Origin: Pigmentiphaga humi
GTDB taxonomy: Bacteria; Pseudomonadota; Gammaproteobacteria; Burkholderiales; Burkholderiaceae_B
Assembly (NCBI RefSeq): GCF_900606115.1
Contig: NZ_UWPJ01000014.1
Location: 124,001-188,000, forward strand
Direction of reading: 5' to 3'
Length of the DNA: 64,000 nt
Made by a program: the position numbers and the translations under genes. The notes beneath the pieces were generated by a model, which ran no database searches, was not told the DNA's origin, and worked only from the letters and a program-made list of their open reading frames with translations. Positions 1 to 8,201 of the stretch are shown here, piece by piece. Numbering within the stretch: position 1 is the stretch's first letter; the number at the start of each line of letters is the position of its first letter.

Positions 1-127
1 CGTCGCCGGCGCCGCCCAGCCCGGCGACCATATCGTGGTCATGAGCAACGGCGGCTTCGGCGGCGTGCACGACAAGCTGCTGCAGGTCTTGCGCAGCCGC
101 CATGCCCAGCCGGGGACGTCCGCATGA
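1..127 (+). CDS. mpl: Mpl murein-peptide ligase, 3' end only
   Basis: The window opens inside this gene; the frame starts at base 2 and stops with TGA at 125-127. The 41 visible residues contain GDHIVVMSNGGFGGVHDKLL, which matches the C-terminus of UDP-N-acetylmuramate:L-alanyl-gamma-D-glutamyl-meso-diaminopimelate ligase. That cytoplasmic enzyme reattaches recycled tripeptide to UDP-MurNAc. The family call rests only on this tail, but the motif is distinctive. Its stop codon overlaps the ATG of the next gene (ATGA), suggesting translational coupling. Confidence 0.8.
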   Translation, partial: VAGAAQPGDHIVVMSNGGFGGVHDKLLQVLRSRHAQPGTSA

Positions 128-732
128 TCCTCTATCTGCATGGCTTCCGCTCCTCGCCGGCCTCGCACAAGGCGCGCCTGATGGCCGAGGCCATGCGCGC
201 CCGCGGCCGCCAGCGGGAATGGGCCTGCCCGCAATTGCCGGCCAGCCCGCGCGAGGCCATGGAACTGGCCGAGAGCCTGGCGCGCGGCATGCAGGCGCAC
301 GCCCGCGCCGCGGGCGCCGAGCTGACCCTGGTCGGTTCTTCGCTGGGCGGCTACTACGCCACCTGGCTGGCCGAACAACTGGGCTGCCGCGCGGCACTGC
401 TCAACCCGGTGGTGCACGCGGAGCGCGACCTCTCCACCCAGGTGGGCGAGCATCTGTCCTTCCACGACGGCCAGCCGTTCTCGTTCACCGCGGCGCACGT
501 CGCGGAACTGGCGCCCTATGCCGTGGCCCGCATCAGCCGCCCCGCCCGCTACTATTTACTGGCGGCCACCGGCGACGAAGTGCTGGACTGGCGCGAAATG
601 CGCGACCACTATCCCGGCGCCCGGCAACACATCATCGACGGCGGCGACCACGGCATCGGCGATTTCGCGCGCTACCTGCCCGAAGTGCTGGAGTTCGCGC
701 TGGCCGCCGGCAACGACGCATTTTCTGGATAA
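124..732 (+). CDS. YqiA-family esterase (alpha/beta hydrolase)
   Basis: This is a 202-residue cytoplasmic protein of the small YqiA-type alpha/beta-hydrolase family. The N-terminus MILYLHGFRSSPASHK gives the oxyanion-hole strand. The nucleophile elbow GSSLGG lies near residues 71-76, so Ser73 is the likely nucleophile. The acid is probably Asp in ATGDEVLDW and the histidine is in GGDHGIGDF near the C-terminus, so the triad looks complete. It overlaps mpl by 4 nt and ends 6 nt before the RNase gene, so the three probably share a transcript. The natural ester substrate is unknown. Confidence 0.85.
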   Translation: MILYLHGFRSSPASHKARLMAEAMRARGRQREWACPQLPASPREAMELAESLARGMQAHARAAGAELTLVGSSLGGYYATWLAEQLGCRAALLNPVVHAERDLSTQVGEHLSFHDGQPFSFTAAHVAELAPYAVARISRPARYYLLAATGDEVLDWREMRDHYPGARQHIIDGGDHGIGDFARYLPEVLEFALAAGNDAFSG

Positions 733-738
733 CACGCA

Positions 739-2832
739 ATGCATGTCCTTTACGAGGATGACGGCGGCTTCAAGGCCGCCACCATCCTGAGCGAGACCGA
801 CGCCAGCCTGCAGGTCGAGGCCGCCAGCGGCAAACGCAGCAAGATCAAGAAGTCCGCGGTCATCGTCCGCTTCGAGCAGCCTTCCCCCGAGACGCTGCTC
901 AAGGAGGCCGAGGCGGGCTCGCAGGATCTCGACCTGGAGTTCCTGTGGGAATGCGCCCCCAAGGAAGATTTCGACATCCCCGTGCTGGCCGAGGAGTACT
1001 ACGGCCATCCGCCCAGCGCCGTCGAACTCACCGGCCTGCTGTTGCGCGTGCACGGCGCGCCGGTCTATTTCCATCGCCGCGGCAAGGGCAAATACCGCCC
1101 CGCCCCGCCCGACATCCTGGCCGCCGCGCTGGCCGCGCTGGAAAAGAAGAAGCGCCAGGCCGAGCAGCAGCAGGCCTGGGTGGACGAAATCAAGGCCGGC
1201 ACGCTGCCCGAGCCGCTGGCGCGCCAGGCCGAGACGCTGCTGTTCAGACCCGACAAGAACACGCTCGAATGGAAAGCGCTGGATGCCGCCTGCACGCAGT
1301 TGCACAAGCGCCCGGAGCGGCTGCTGATGGACCTGGGCGCCTTCCCGAGCGCGCTGGCCATCCATACCCGCCGCTTCTACGCCCAGCACTTTCCGCGCGG
1401 CGCGGGCTTCGCGCCGGCCGAACTGCCGCCCATCGCCCAGGAACTGCCGCTGGCCGAGGTCGAGGCCTATTCGATCGACGACATCACCACGACCGAAATC
1501 GACGATGCGCTGTCGGTCCGGGAGCTGGACGGCGGCACGCTGCGCGTGGGCATTCACATCGCCGTCCCGGGCCTGGTCGTGACGCGCGACAGCCCGCTGG
1601 ACGCGCTGGCGCGCGCGCGCATGTCCACCGTCTACATGCCCGGCGCCAAGATCCCGATGCAGCCGGACGAAGTCATCGCGGCGTTCTCGCTCGATGCGGG
1701 CCGGCCGGTGCCGGTGCTGTCGCTCTACGTGAACGCGAACCCGGACAGCGGCGAGATCCTGGCCCATGAATCGCGCCTGGAGCGCATCGTGGTACGCGAG
1801 AATCTGCGCCACAACCAGTTGGACGACCTCGTCAGCGAAGCCGCGCTGGACGACGCCGCCGCCGAGCTGCCCTACGGCCACGTGTTCCGGCCGCTGTGGC
1901 GCCTGGCCCAGGCCTTGTCGGCGCGCCGCGACGAAGTGCGCGGCAAGCCCGAGTCGAACAACCGGGTCGATTTCAGCTTCTACGTGGACGGCGACCCCGA
2001 GCATCCCGAGACGGCCCGCATCCGCATCGAACAGCGCAAGCGCAATGCGCCGCTGGACCGCATGGTCGCCGAGTACATGATCCTGGCCAACAACCTGTGG
2101 GGCGGCCTGCTGGCTTCCTGCGGCGTGCCGGGCATTTATCGCTCGCAGCAGATGGGCCGGGTGCGCATGGGCACGGCCGCCGCGCCGCACGACTCCATAG
2201 GCGTGCCGCAGTACGCGTGGTGCACCTCGCCGCTGCGCCGCTATGTCGATCTGATCAACCAGTGCCAGTTGATCGCCGCGGTCGAGCATGGCGTCTCGGC
2301 CCGGCTGGTGGCGCCGTTCAAGCCGCGCGAGGCCGATCTCTACGCCGTCATCAGCGCCTTCGAAGCCAAGTACTCGGCCTACGCCGATTTCCAGCAGGCC
2401 ATGGAGCGCTTCTGGTGCCTGCGCTGGATCAAGCAGGAAAACCTGCGGCGCATCGAGGCCGTGGTCCTGCGCGAAGACCTGGTCCGGCTCAAGGACGCGC
2501 CCTTCTATACGCGCGTCGGCACGCTGCCCCAGCTCGAGCGCGGCCAGCACGTATTGCTGGAAGTGATGGGCGACGACGAGCTCGACCTGACGCTGGACTG
2601 CCGCTTCCTGGATGTTGTGGACACCGCGCCCGGCACGGCCGAAGAGGTCGATGACGAACCCGACGCGACGGCGGCTGCCGAGATAGCCGAAGTCGACGCA
2701 GCCGATGGTCCGGACCTCGAAGACCGCCGGCTCGACACGCCCCAGGACGAGACGACGCCGGACGATGCCCCGGCCGGCGCCGAAAACGGCGCCGGCACGA
2801 TGGCAGCAGAACGCCAGCCGGATTCGCTCTAG
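739..2832 (+). CDS. RNase II-family (RNB-domain) exoribonuclease
   Basis: This 697-residue protein has a central RNB domain. The acidic metal-site motif IDDITTTEIDDALSV is near residues 247-261, followed by GIHIAVPG, and the region around LDRMVAEYMILANN and TSPLRRYVDLINQ is typical of RNase II/R catalytic cores. It should degrade RNA processively 3' to 5' in the cytoplasm. The C-terminal S1 region is short and weak, and the last 70 or so residues are an acidic, probably disordered tail. The domain layout is closer to the short RNase II-like proteins of beta-proteobacteria than to E. coli RNase R. Its TAG stop shares a CTAG with the stop of the convergent gene. Confidence 0.9.
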   Translation: MHVLYEDDGGFKAATILSETDASLQVEAASGKRSKIKKSAVIVRFEQPSPETLLKEAEAGSQDLDLEFLWECAPKEDFDIPVLAEEYYGHPPSAVELTGLLLRVHGAPVYFHRRGKGKYRPAPPDILAAALAALEKKKRQAEQQQAWVDEIKAGTLPEPLARQAETLLFRPDKNTLEWKALDAACTQLHKRPERLLMDLGAFPSALAIHTRRFYAQHFPRGAGFAPAELPPIAQELPLAEVEAYSIDDITTTEIDDALSVRELDGGTLRVGIHIAVPGLVVTRDSPLDALARARMSTVYMPGAKIPMQPDEVIAAFSLDAGRPVPVLSLYVNANPDSGEILAHESRLERIVVRENLRHNQLDDLVSEAALDDAAAELPYGHVFRPLWRLAQALSARRDEVRGKPESNNRVDFSFYVDGDPEHPETARIRIEQRKRNAPLDRMVAEYMILANNLWGGLLASCGVPGIYRSQQMGRVRMGTAAAPHDSIGVPQYAWCTSPLRRYVDLINQCQLIAAVEHGVSARLVAPFKPREADLYAVISAFEAKYSAYADFQQAMERFWCLRWIKQENLRRIEAVVLREDLVRLKDAPFYTRVGTLPQLERGQHVLLEVMGDDELDLTLDCRFLDVVDTAPGTAEEVDDEPDATAAAEIAEVDAADGPDLEDRRLDTPQDETTPDDAPAGAENGAGTMAAERQPDSL

Positions 2833-3245
2833 GCCTGAGGCAGATAGGCGACGGCCTTCATCTCGACGATCATGTCCGGCTTGGGCAGTTCTCGCACGCC
2901 CACGGTCGTGCGCGCGGCGCGCGCCGAGGCGAAGTATTCGCCGTACACGGCGTTGTAGCGGGGGAAGTCGCGCATGTCGGTCAGGAACACCGTGACGTCG
3001 ATGCAATGGGACAGGTCCGCTCCCGCCTCGGCCAGGGCCGACCGCATGTTTTCGATCACCGTCCGCGTCTGCACTTCGATGTCGTGCGCGACGCTGCCGT
3101 CGGCGTGCCGGGTGGTCCCCGCGATGGAGCCGTCCGGCAGCCGCGCGCTGGTGCCTGAGAGGTAGATGAAATCGCCGGCGCGCACATGGGCCGGATACGC
3201 GCCCAGCGGCTGTGGGCGCGTGGATTCGGTCGGGGAAGCATTCAT
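2829..3245 (-). CDS. RidA-family deaminase, 2-aminomuconate deaminase-like
   Basis: This 138-residue protein belongs to the RidA/YjgF family of enamine/imine deaminases. Visible motifs are GDFIYLSGTSARLPDG near the N-terminus and the conserved RTTVGVRELPKPDMIVEMKAVA near the C-terminus. The opening resembles 2-aminomuconate deaminases (PLGAYPHVRAGDF type). I chose the ATG at 3245 because GGAAAT lies 8 nt upstream; a GTG at 3266 overlapping the previous stop (GTGA) is the alternative. It is the last gene of the Bug-monooxygenase-hydrolase-RidA operon. In that setting it probably removes ammonia from an amino-substituted ring-cleavage intermediate (inference). Confidence 0.8.
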   Translation of the reverse strand: MNASPTESTRPQPLGAYPAHVRAGDFIYLSGTSARLPDGSIAGTTRHADGSVAHDIEVQTRTVIENMRSALAEAGADLSHCIDVTVFLTDMRDFPRYNAVYGEYFASARAARTTVGVRELPKPDMIVEMKAVAYLPQA

Positions 3246-3262
3246 AGGATTTCCAGGTTGAC

Positions 3263-4177
3263 TCACAGGCCGGCGAAGAAGTCGAGGATCTCGCGGCCCA
3301 GCAGTTCTTCGCCGCTATCGAAATGCGCCACGATGGACGTATGGTTGTGGCGCGTCAGCTGGATGAAGCGCGGCACCTTGCCGCGCGCCTCGCACAGGCG
3401 CTGGCAGAACTCCACGCCGTAGAGATCCAGGTAGGGATTCTCGTACTCGGCGATGGCGATCATCACCGGCATGTCCGAGCGGGCCGCGTAGCCGATGGGG
3501 GAACACGCCTCGTAGCGGGCCGCGTCCTCGCCGAAGTAGGCGGCCACCGCCTTGGCGTTGGGATTGCCCGGCAGCACGTCCGCCTTCAGGCGCGCGCTGA
3601 CCAGCACCGCGCCCTTGACCGCCGGATCGGCCCGGTAGCCGCGGTGGGGATCGAAGCAATACGACGCCACGTGCGTGCCGCCTGCCGAATGGCCGATCAG
3701 GAAGATGCGCGCCGGATTGCCGCCATACCCGGCGATGTTGCGCGCCACCCATTGCACCGCGGCGGCCACGTCGTCGGTGCCGCCGGGAAACGGCGCCTCG
3801 GCGGCCAGGCGGTATTCCATATTGACCGCCACCATCCCCTGCCGCGCGAACCAGTACGAGACGTTGTCGTAGATGTGTCCGTTGGCGCTCTTGGAGCCGC
3901 GAATGAAGGCCCCGCCATGGACGAACACCACCACGTCGGCGTTGCGCGCGTCCGCCGGCTGGAAAACGTCCAGCACCTGGCGCGCGCTCGCGCCGTAGGA
4001 CAGGTCGCGGCTCACCGCGATGCCGTCCTTGGGCGCGGCGGCGACCAGCGGCGTGTACATCTCCACGACCCGCGCGCGAAAGCCGTTGATGTTCGTGCCC
4101 CAGACAGGGCCGAGCCGCACCAGCTCGGCCGCGTGCTCGGGCGGCAGGCTGCCCAGCGTGCGCATGGGATCGATCAT
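3263..4177 (-). CDS. Alpha/beta hydrolase, carboxylesterase/formamidase type
   Basis: This 304-residue hydrolase has the oxyanion motif HGGAF, the nucleophile elbow IGHSAGG, and a C-terminal His in TRHNHTSIVAHF, so the catalytic set looks intact. The pattern fits hormone-sensitive-lipase-like esterases and kynurenine-formamidase-like enzymes. The start at 4177 is favoured because GGAGAGGT lies just upstream; the frame is open further upstream without support. It sits 19 nt after the FAD monooxygenase gene and runs into the RidA gene, so it probably hydrolyses an ester, amide or ring-cleavage product of the monooxygenase pathway. Confidence 0.8.
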   Translation of the reverse strand: MIDPMRTLGSLPPEHAAELVRLGPVWGTNINGFRARVVEMYTPLVAAAPKDGIAVSRDLSYGASARQVLDVFQPADARNADVVVFVHGGAFIRGSKSANGHIYDNVSYWFARQGMVAVNMEYRLAAEAPFPGGTDDVAAAVQWVARNIAGYGGNPARIFLIGHSAGGTHVASYCFDPHRGYRADPAVKGAVLVSARLKADVLPGNPNAKAVAAYFGEDAARYEACSPIGYAARSDMPVMIAIAEYENPYLDLYGVEFCQRLCEARGKVPRFIQLTRHNHTSIVAHFDSGEELLGREILDFFAGL

Positions 4178-4196
4178 GGTCACCTCTCCGTTCTCC

Positions 4197-5420
4197 TCAT
4201 TCGACGGCATTGGCCGTTTCCAGGCTTTCCAACAGCGACGCCCGGCGCATGTACTGGCGGGCGCCGGCGGCATCCTCGGCGATCCGGGTCAACTCGTCGA
4301 AGCGCTTCTGGCGGGTGGAAGGATCTTTCTCTTCCAGCATTTTCTTGTTGGCGATGGTCTGCGCCTGCACGAACTCGACGGCCGCGTGGCGCCGCTGGCG
4401 GCTGTAGCGGTCCAGCAGCGCGTCGTCGCCGCCGCCCAGCACCGCCCCCAGCTTGTGCGCCAGGTTGATCGCGTCGTGGATGCCGCCGTTCATGCCCATC
4501 CCGCCGATGGGATTGTTCACGTGCGCCGCATCCCCCGCCAGCAGCAGGCGCCCCCTGCGGAAAGTCTGCGCCACGCGCTGGTTCACGCCGTACACGTTGA
4601 CGTAGGCGATCTCGTAGCTCCCTTGCTTGGGAAAGAACTTCTGCAGGCGCTGCTCGATGCCGCCGGCGCTCAAGGCCTCTTCTTCGGTCTCGTCCGCGCG
4701 CGTCGGGAAGATCGCGCGCCACAGGCCGTTGCCGTCTTCGCCGCGCACCTTGAACAGGTTGCACCACTCGTCGGGATCGGAAAAGTAATTGCGGTAGGCA
4801 TAGTCCGGGTTGCCCTGCTGGAAGTCGTAGGAGGTCGCGATCTTGATGAAGCGCTCCTGGTAGGTGAAGCCCTCGAACGGAATGCCTGCCGCCTTGCGCA
4901 CCGTGCTGCGGCCACCGTCCGCGCCGATCAGGTAGGCGCCGCGATGCCGCTGCTCGCTGCCGTCCGGCGCGGCGACGACGATCTCGACATGGCCGTCGAA
5001 CTGCTCGATCGTCTTGACCGCATGGCCGTAGCGCACGTCGAAATCCGACTCGTTGGCGTACTGCTGGGCGATGTCGCGCGTCAACTTGTATTGCTCGTAC
5101 TGCAGCACGAAGGGGAAGCGGAACACGTCCGCCATGCGGCGCAGGTCGAACTCGGCCACCAGGCGGCCGGATACCCGGTCGCGGAACTGGTAGGTCTCGG
5201 AGATCAGGCCGCGCGGAATGATGGCCTGCGTCACGTCCAGCTCGTCCAGCATGGCCAACGTGGTGGGGTGTATCGACGCGGCGCGCTGGTCCTTGACCGG
5301 ACCCGGCTCCTGTTCGAAAACGGTCACCGCGATGCCCTGCCGGTTCAGCGCCAGCGCACACACCATGCCCACCGGCCCTGCGCCGACGATCAGTACACGC
5401 TGCTTGTCGGATTGATTCAT
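4197..5420 (-). CDS. FAD-dependent aromatic monooxygenase (PHBH fold)
   Basis: This 407-residue flavoprotein shows all three signatures of class A aromatic hydroxylases. The dinucleotide motif VGAGPVGM is at the N-terminus, the DG motif GADGGRST lies near the middle, and the GD motif LLAGDAAHVNNPIGGMGMN follows later. It should use NAD(P)H and O2 to hydroxylate an aromatic ring carrying an activating group. It starts 13 nt after the Bug gene and is followed by a hydrolase and a RidA-type deaminase. That order suggests degradation of a nitrogen-containing aromatic, but the substrate cannot be read from sequence. Confidence 0.88.
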   Translation of the reverse strand: MNQSDKQRVLIVGAGPVGMVCALALNRQGIAVTVFEQEPGPVKDQRAASIHPTTLAMLDELDVTQAIIPRGLISETYQFRDRVSGRLVAEFDLRRMADVFRFPFVLQYEQYKLTRDIAQQYANESDFDVRYGHAVKTIEQFDGHVEIVVAAPDGSEQRHRGAYLIGADGGRSTVRKAAGIPFEGFTYQERFIKIATSYDFQQGNPDYAYRNYFSDPDEWCNLFKVRGEDGNGLWRAIFPTRADETEEEALSAGGIEQRLQKFFPKQGSYEIAYVNVYGVNQRVAQTFRRGRLLLAGDAAHVNNPIGGMGMNGGIHDAINLAHKLGAVLGGGDDALLDRYSRQRRHAAVEFVQAQTIANKKMLEEKDPSTRQKRFDELTRIAEDAAGARQYMRRASLLESLETANAVE

Positions 5421-5433
5421 ATCTCCTGCCTCC

Positions 5434-6411
5434 TCATTCCGGCTTGATGCCGGCCATTTCGATAATCGGCTTCCAGACCGCGATGTCCTGCTGAATGCGT
5501 TTGACGAAATCCTGCCTGGCCTCGGGCAGCGGCGTGATTCCCGCATCCTCCAGGCGCTTGCGGAACGCCGGATCCGCCTGGGCGGCGAGCACCGCGTCGG
5601 CGATCTTGTCCACGGCCTCGGCCGGCATGCCGGCGGGGCCGAGCAGGCCGTTCCAGGTCTCGACCGCCGGAATGCCCGGCAGGGACTCGGCCAGGGTCGG
5701 CACATTGGGCAGCTGCTTGATGCGCGAGCTGCCCGAGACGCTGAGCAGGCGCACCCGGTTGTCGTTCATATAAGGCACGACCTCGGAAAGATTGCCCGAA
5801 TACATGTCGATCTGTCCGGCGATCACGTCCAGCAGCGCGGGCGCCGCGCCGCGATACGACACCTCGGTGATGTCGATGCCGGCCTGCCGGGCGAAAACGA
5901 TGCTCGACAGGTGCGTCAAGCCGCCCAGGCCGGCATTGCCCACGTTCAGCTTGCCCGGATTTTTCTTCGCGTAGGCGACCAGCTCGGCGATGTTGCGCAC
6001 CGGCAGGTTGGCGTTGGCGGTGATGACGAAGGGATTGCCGCCGACGTTGGCGATGGGCACGAAATCCTTGATGGGGTCGTAGCGGATCTTGTTGGTGAAC
6101 GGCGCCGTCGAGATCTGCGTCAAGGTACCGAAGAAAAGCGTATAGCCGTCCGGCGCGGAACGGGCGACGTACTCGGCCGCGATCAGGCCCGCCGCGCCCG
6201 CCTTGTTGTCCACCACAACCGGTGTCTTGAAAGACTTGGACAACTGCTCGGCGATCATCCTGGCCATCAGGTCGGTGTTGCCGCCTGGTGCGTAAGGCAC
6301 CACGACGGTGATCGGCCGCGACGGCCAGGTCGAAGCCGCCGCCGAAGCGCCGAAGGCCACGGCCGAGGCGGCTAGGGCGCCGGCCACGAGGGATTTAAAG
6401 GACATCGTCAT
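5434..6411 (-). CDS. Bug-family periplasmic solute receptor (TTT)
   Basis: This 325-residue protein begins with a Sec signal peptide (FKSLVAGALAASAVAFGASA), then the Bug hallmark WPSRPITVVVPYAPGGNTDL and later GAAGLIAAEYVA and PDGYTLFFG. Bug proteins are tripartite tricarboxylate transporter receptors that bind carboxylated ligands in the periplasm. No TctA/TctB-type membrane gene lies nearby. It is the promoter-proximal gene of the operon that continues into the monooxygenase, hydrolase and RidA genes, so it probably captures the substrate or its signal. Confidence 0.9.
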   Translation of the reverse strand: MTMSFKSLVAGALAASAVAFGASAAASTWPSRPITVVVPYAPGGNTDLMARMIAEQLSKSFKTPVVVDNKAGAAGLIAAEYVARSAPDGYTLFFGTLTQISTAPFTNKIRYDPIKDFVPIANVGGNPFVITANANLPVRNIAELVAYAKKNPGKLNVGNAGLGGLTHLSSIVFARQAGIDITEVSYRGAAPALLDVIAGQIDMYSGNLSEVVPYMNDNRVRLLSVSGSSRIKQLPNVPTLAESLPGIPAVETWNGLLGPAGMPAEAVDKIADAVLAAQADPAFRKRLEDAGITPLPEARQDFVKRIQQDIAVWKPIIEMAGIKPE

Positions 6412-6540
6412 GACACACACTCCAGATTGTTGACGTCGACTGGATGCACCGGATTGGTACATCCATGCGTGCAAAACAACTACGTGCAAATCACATGCCA
6501 AACAAATTTCCTGGTACTCAACAAAATTTGTTTGAAGCTT

Positions 6541-6570
6541 TATACCAAACTTTGGTATACATTTGGTATA
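6541..6570. promoter_or_regulatory. Palindromic operator in a divergent promoter region
   Basis: A perfect 9-bp inverted repeat with a 1-bp spacer, TATACCAAAcTTTGGTATA, lies at 6541-6559. A third half-site TTTGGTATA follows in direct orientation at 6562-6570. It sits between the divergent Bug operon and VOC gene. A possible plus-strand promoter overlaps it: TTGAAG at 6532-6537, 18 bp, TATACA at 6556-6561. The symmetry is that of a dimeric repressor site, for example GntR or TetR type. No regulator gene is adjacent, so the protein is unknown. Confidence 0.6.
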
Positions 6571-6616
6571 GTTTTGAACACCACAGCTCATCCAACTCGG
6601 ACTTCAAGGAGTCATC

Positions 6617-7021
6617 ATGGAAAAACTCAGGCATATCGCACTGTCGGTGGAAGATCCCGAAGCGGCCGCGCAATTCTTCGAACAGGCGTTCGGCATGCGC
6701 CGCGCCGGCAATGCCATGCGCGGCGTCTACATGACCGACGGCATCATGAACGTGGCCCTGCTGAACTTCGCCAACGAAACCGTTCCGGGCTATGCCGGGC
6801 TCAAGGACGTGCGCGGCGTCATCCACTTCGGCATGTGGGTGGAGAACCTGGAAGAGGCGGAAAAGCGGATCGTGGAAGCGGGCGGCACCTACCTGACGGG
6901 CCGCAAGGAAACCGATCCCAATGTGTTCTACGAGGTAAAGTACCGGATGCCCGACGGCACGGTTTTCGACGTCACGGAAAGCGGCTGGCGCGGCGCGGTC
7001 AAGGAAGTCCAGCCTGCCTGA
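6617..7021 (+). CDS. VOC-family (glyoxalase/dioxygenase-like) protein
   Basis: This 134-residue single-module vicinal-oxygen-chelate protein opens with MEKLRHIALSVEDPEAAAQF, which supplies the usual metal-binding His at residue 6. It ends with MPDGTVFDVTE, which supplies the Glu ligand position. It is too short for an extradiol ring-cleavage dioxygenase of the two-module type and more like a glyoxalase I or lactoylglutathione-lyase relative. AAGGAGT precedes the ATG. It is divergent from the monooxygenase operon across the palindromic operator, so it probably belongs to the same pathway, but its reaction is unknown. Confidence 0.8.
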   Translation: MEKLRHIALSVEDPEAAAQFFEQAFGMRRAGNAMRGVYMTDGIMNVALLNFANETVPGYAGLKDVRGVIHFGMWVENLEEAEKRIVEAGGTYLTGRKETDPNVFYEVKYRMPDGTVFDVTESGWRGAVKEVQPA

Positions 7022-7039
7022 AGCGGTGCGCGGCCCCAT

Positions 7040-7113
7040 CCAGGGCACAGCGGATCTGGCTTCGCCAGTCCGCCAGTGCCGCCCCTGGGGGCGCGCGTCA
7101 GCGCGTAGGGGGA
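7040..7113 (-). repeat. Intergenic two-hairpin repeat, copy A
   Basis: This is one of seven copies in the window of an approximately 80-bp element. Read in its own sense, it starts with a C-run and TACGCGC...GCGCG, continues through a C5/G5 hairpin and a GGACTGGCgaaGCCAGATCC hairpin, and ends near GCCCTGG. Here it reads on the minus strand, between the VOC and dehydrogenase genes, opposite to transcription of both. Confidence 0.75.
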
Positions 7114-7138
7114 GGGGCTTTCACCTTCAGGAAAACTC

Positions 7139-8107
7139 ATGCCCACCCAAGTCTTATCCATCATCGCCCTGCCCCCCGCCATGCGCGAAGGGCTGGGCCG
7201 CCACTATCAACTGCACGACTGCGCCGGCGGCCCCGATACCGTCGACTGGACCGCTCCGGCGCTCGCACAGGTGCGCGCGGTCGTCACCAACGGTTCGATA
7301 GGATTCACCAGCCAGCAGATGGACCGCCTGCCCGGCCTGGCCGTGATCTGCGCCATGGGCGCAGGCACCGAGAACATCGACGTCGAGGCGGCCAAGGCGC
7401 GCAACATCGCCGTTACCAACTCCGCCGGCGCCAACGCCGCCACGGTGGCCGACCACGCCCTCGGCCTGGCGCTCGCCCTGGCGCGCGGCTACCGGCCGAT
7501 CAGCGAGCGGCTGGCCCGGGGCGAAGCCTGGAGCTCGCTGCGCGCGCCCCGGCCCAGCCTGGACAAATCGCGCGTGGGCATCATAGGCATGGGCCAGATC
7601 GGCCGCATGGTGGCGGCGCGCGCCGCGGCCTGCGGCGCAGCCATCGCCTATCACGGGCCCTCGGCCAAGAGCGATGCGCCCGGCACCTATTACCCCGACC
7701 TGATCGAGATGGCGCGCGACAGCGAGTTCCTGTTCGCCTGCTGCCCCGGCGGGCCGCGCACCCGCCACCTGCTCGACGCCCGGGTATTCGAGGCGCTGGG
7801 GCCGCGCGGCTTCGTCATCAACGTCTCGCGCGGCACCGTGCTCAAGACCGCCGACCTGCTGGAAGCGCTGCGCCAGGGCAAGCTGGCCGGCGCCGGGCTG
7901 GACGTCCTGGAAGAAGAGCCGGCCCCGCCGCCGGCCCTGGTGAGCGAACTGGCGGGCATGGACAATGTCCTGCTCACGCCGCACATCTCGGGCCGCTCGC
8001 CGGCCGCCGTGCTGGTACAGCTGGAAATCCTGCTGGAGAGCCTGGACGATGCGCTGGCCGGACGCCGGCCCCGCTACGCCGTGGACCGCGCCGGCGCCGA
8101 AGGCTGA
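7139..8107 (+). CDS. D-2-hydroxyacid dehydrogenase
   Basis: This 322-residue NAD(P)-dependent dehydrogenase is of the D-isomer-specific 2-hydroxyacid family. The Rossmann motif GMGQIG is near residue 150. The catalytic Arg lies in NVSRGT, the Glu in GLDVLEEEP and the His in LTPHISG, so the active site is complete. The sequence resembles glyoxylate/hydroxypyruvate-type reductases. It follows the VOC gene after a repeat element and may complete the same catabolic unit, reducing or oxidising a 2-oxoacid/2-hydroxyacid product (inference). Confidence 0.88.
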   Translation: MPTQVLSIIALPPAMREGLGRHYQLHDCAGGPDTVDWTAPALAQVRAVVTNGSIGFTSQQMDRLPGLAVICAMGAGTENIDVEAAKARNIAVTNSAGANAATVADHALGLALALARGYRPISERLARGEAWSSLRAPRPSLDKSRVGIIGMGQIGRMVAARAAACGAAIAYHGPSAKSDAPGTYYPDLIEMARDSEFLFACCPGGPRTRHLLDARVFEALGPRGFVINVSRGTVLKTADLLEALRQGKLAGAGLDVLEEEPAPPPALVSELAGMDNVLLTPHISGRSPAAVLVQLEILLESLDDALAGRRPRYAVDRAGAEG

Positions 8108-8201
8108 CGTTTACAATCGCGGGGTGCCGCACCATCCCGCTTCCCCCTCCCCCTCTCGTTCGCCAGCGCGCCGCCCCGCCCACGGGCGCGGCGCGCTCGT
8201 C

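Noticed and set aside
556-3006. Open frame of about 800 codons antisense to the RNase gene
   Set aside because: It has no motif or start signal and lies opposite a well-supported RNB-domain gene.
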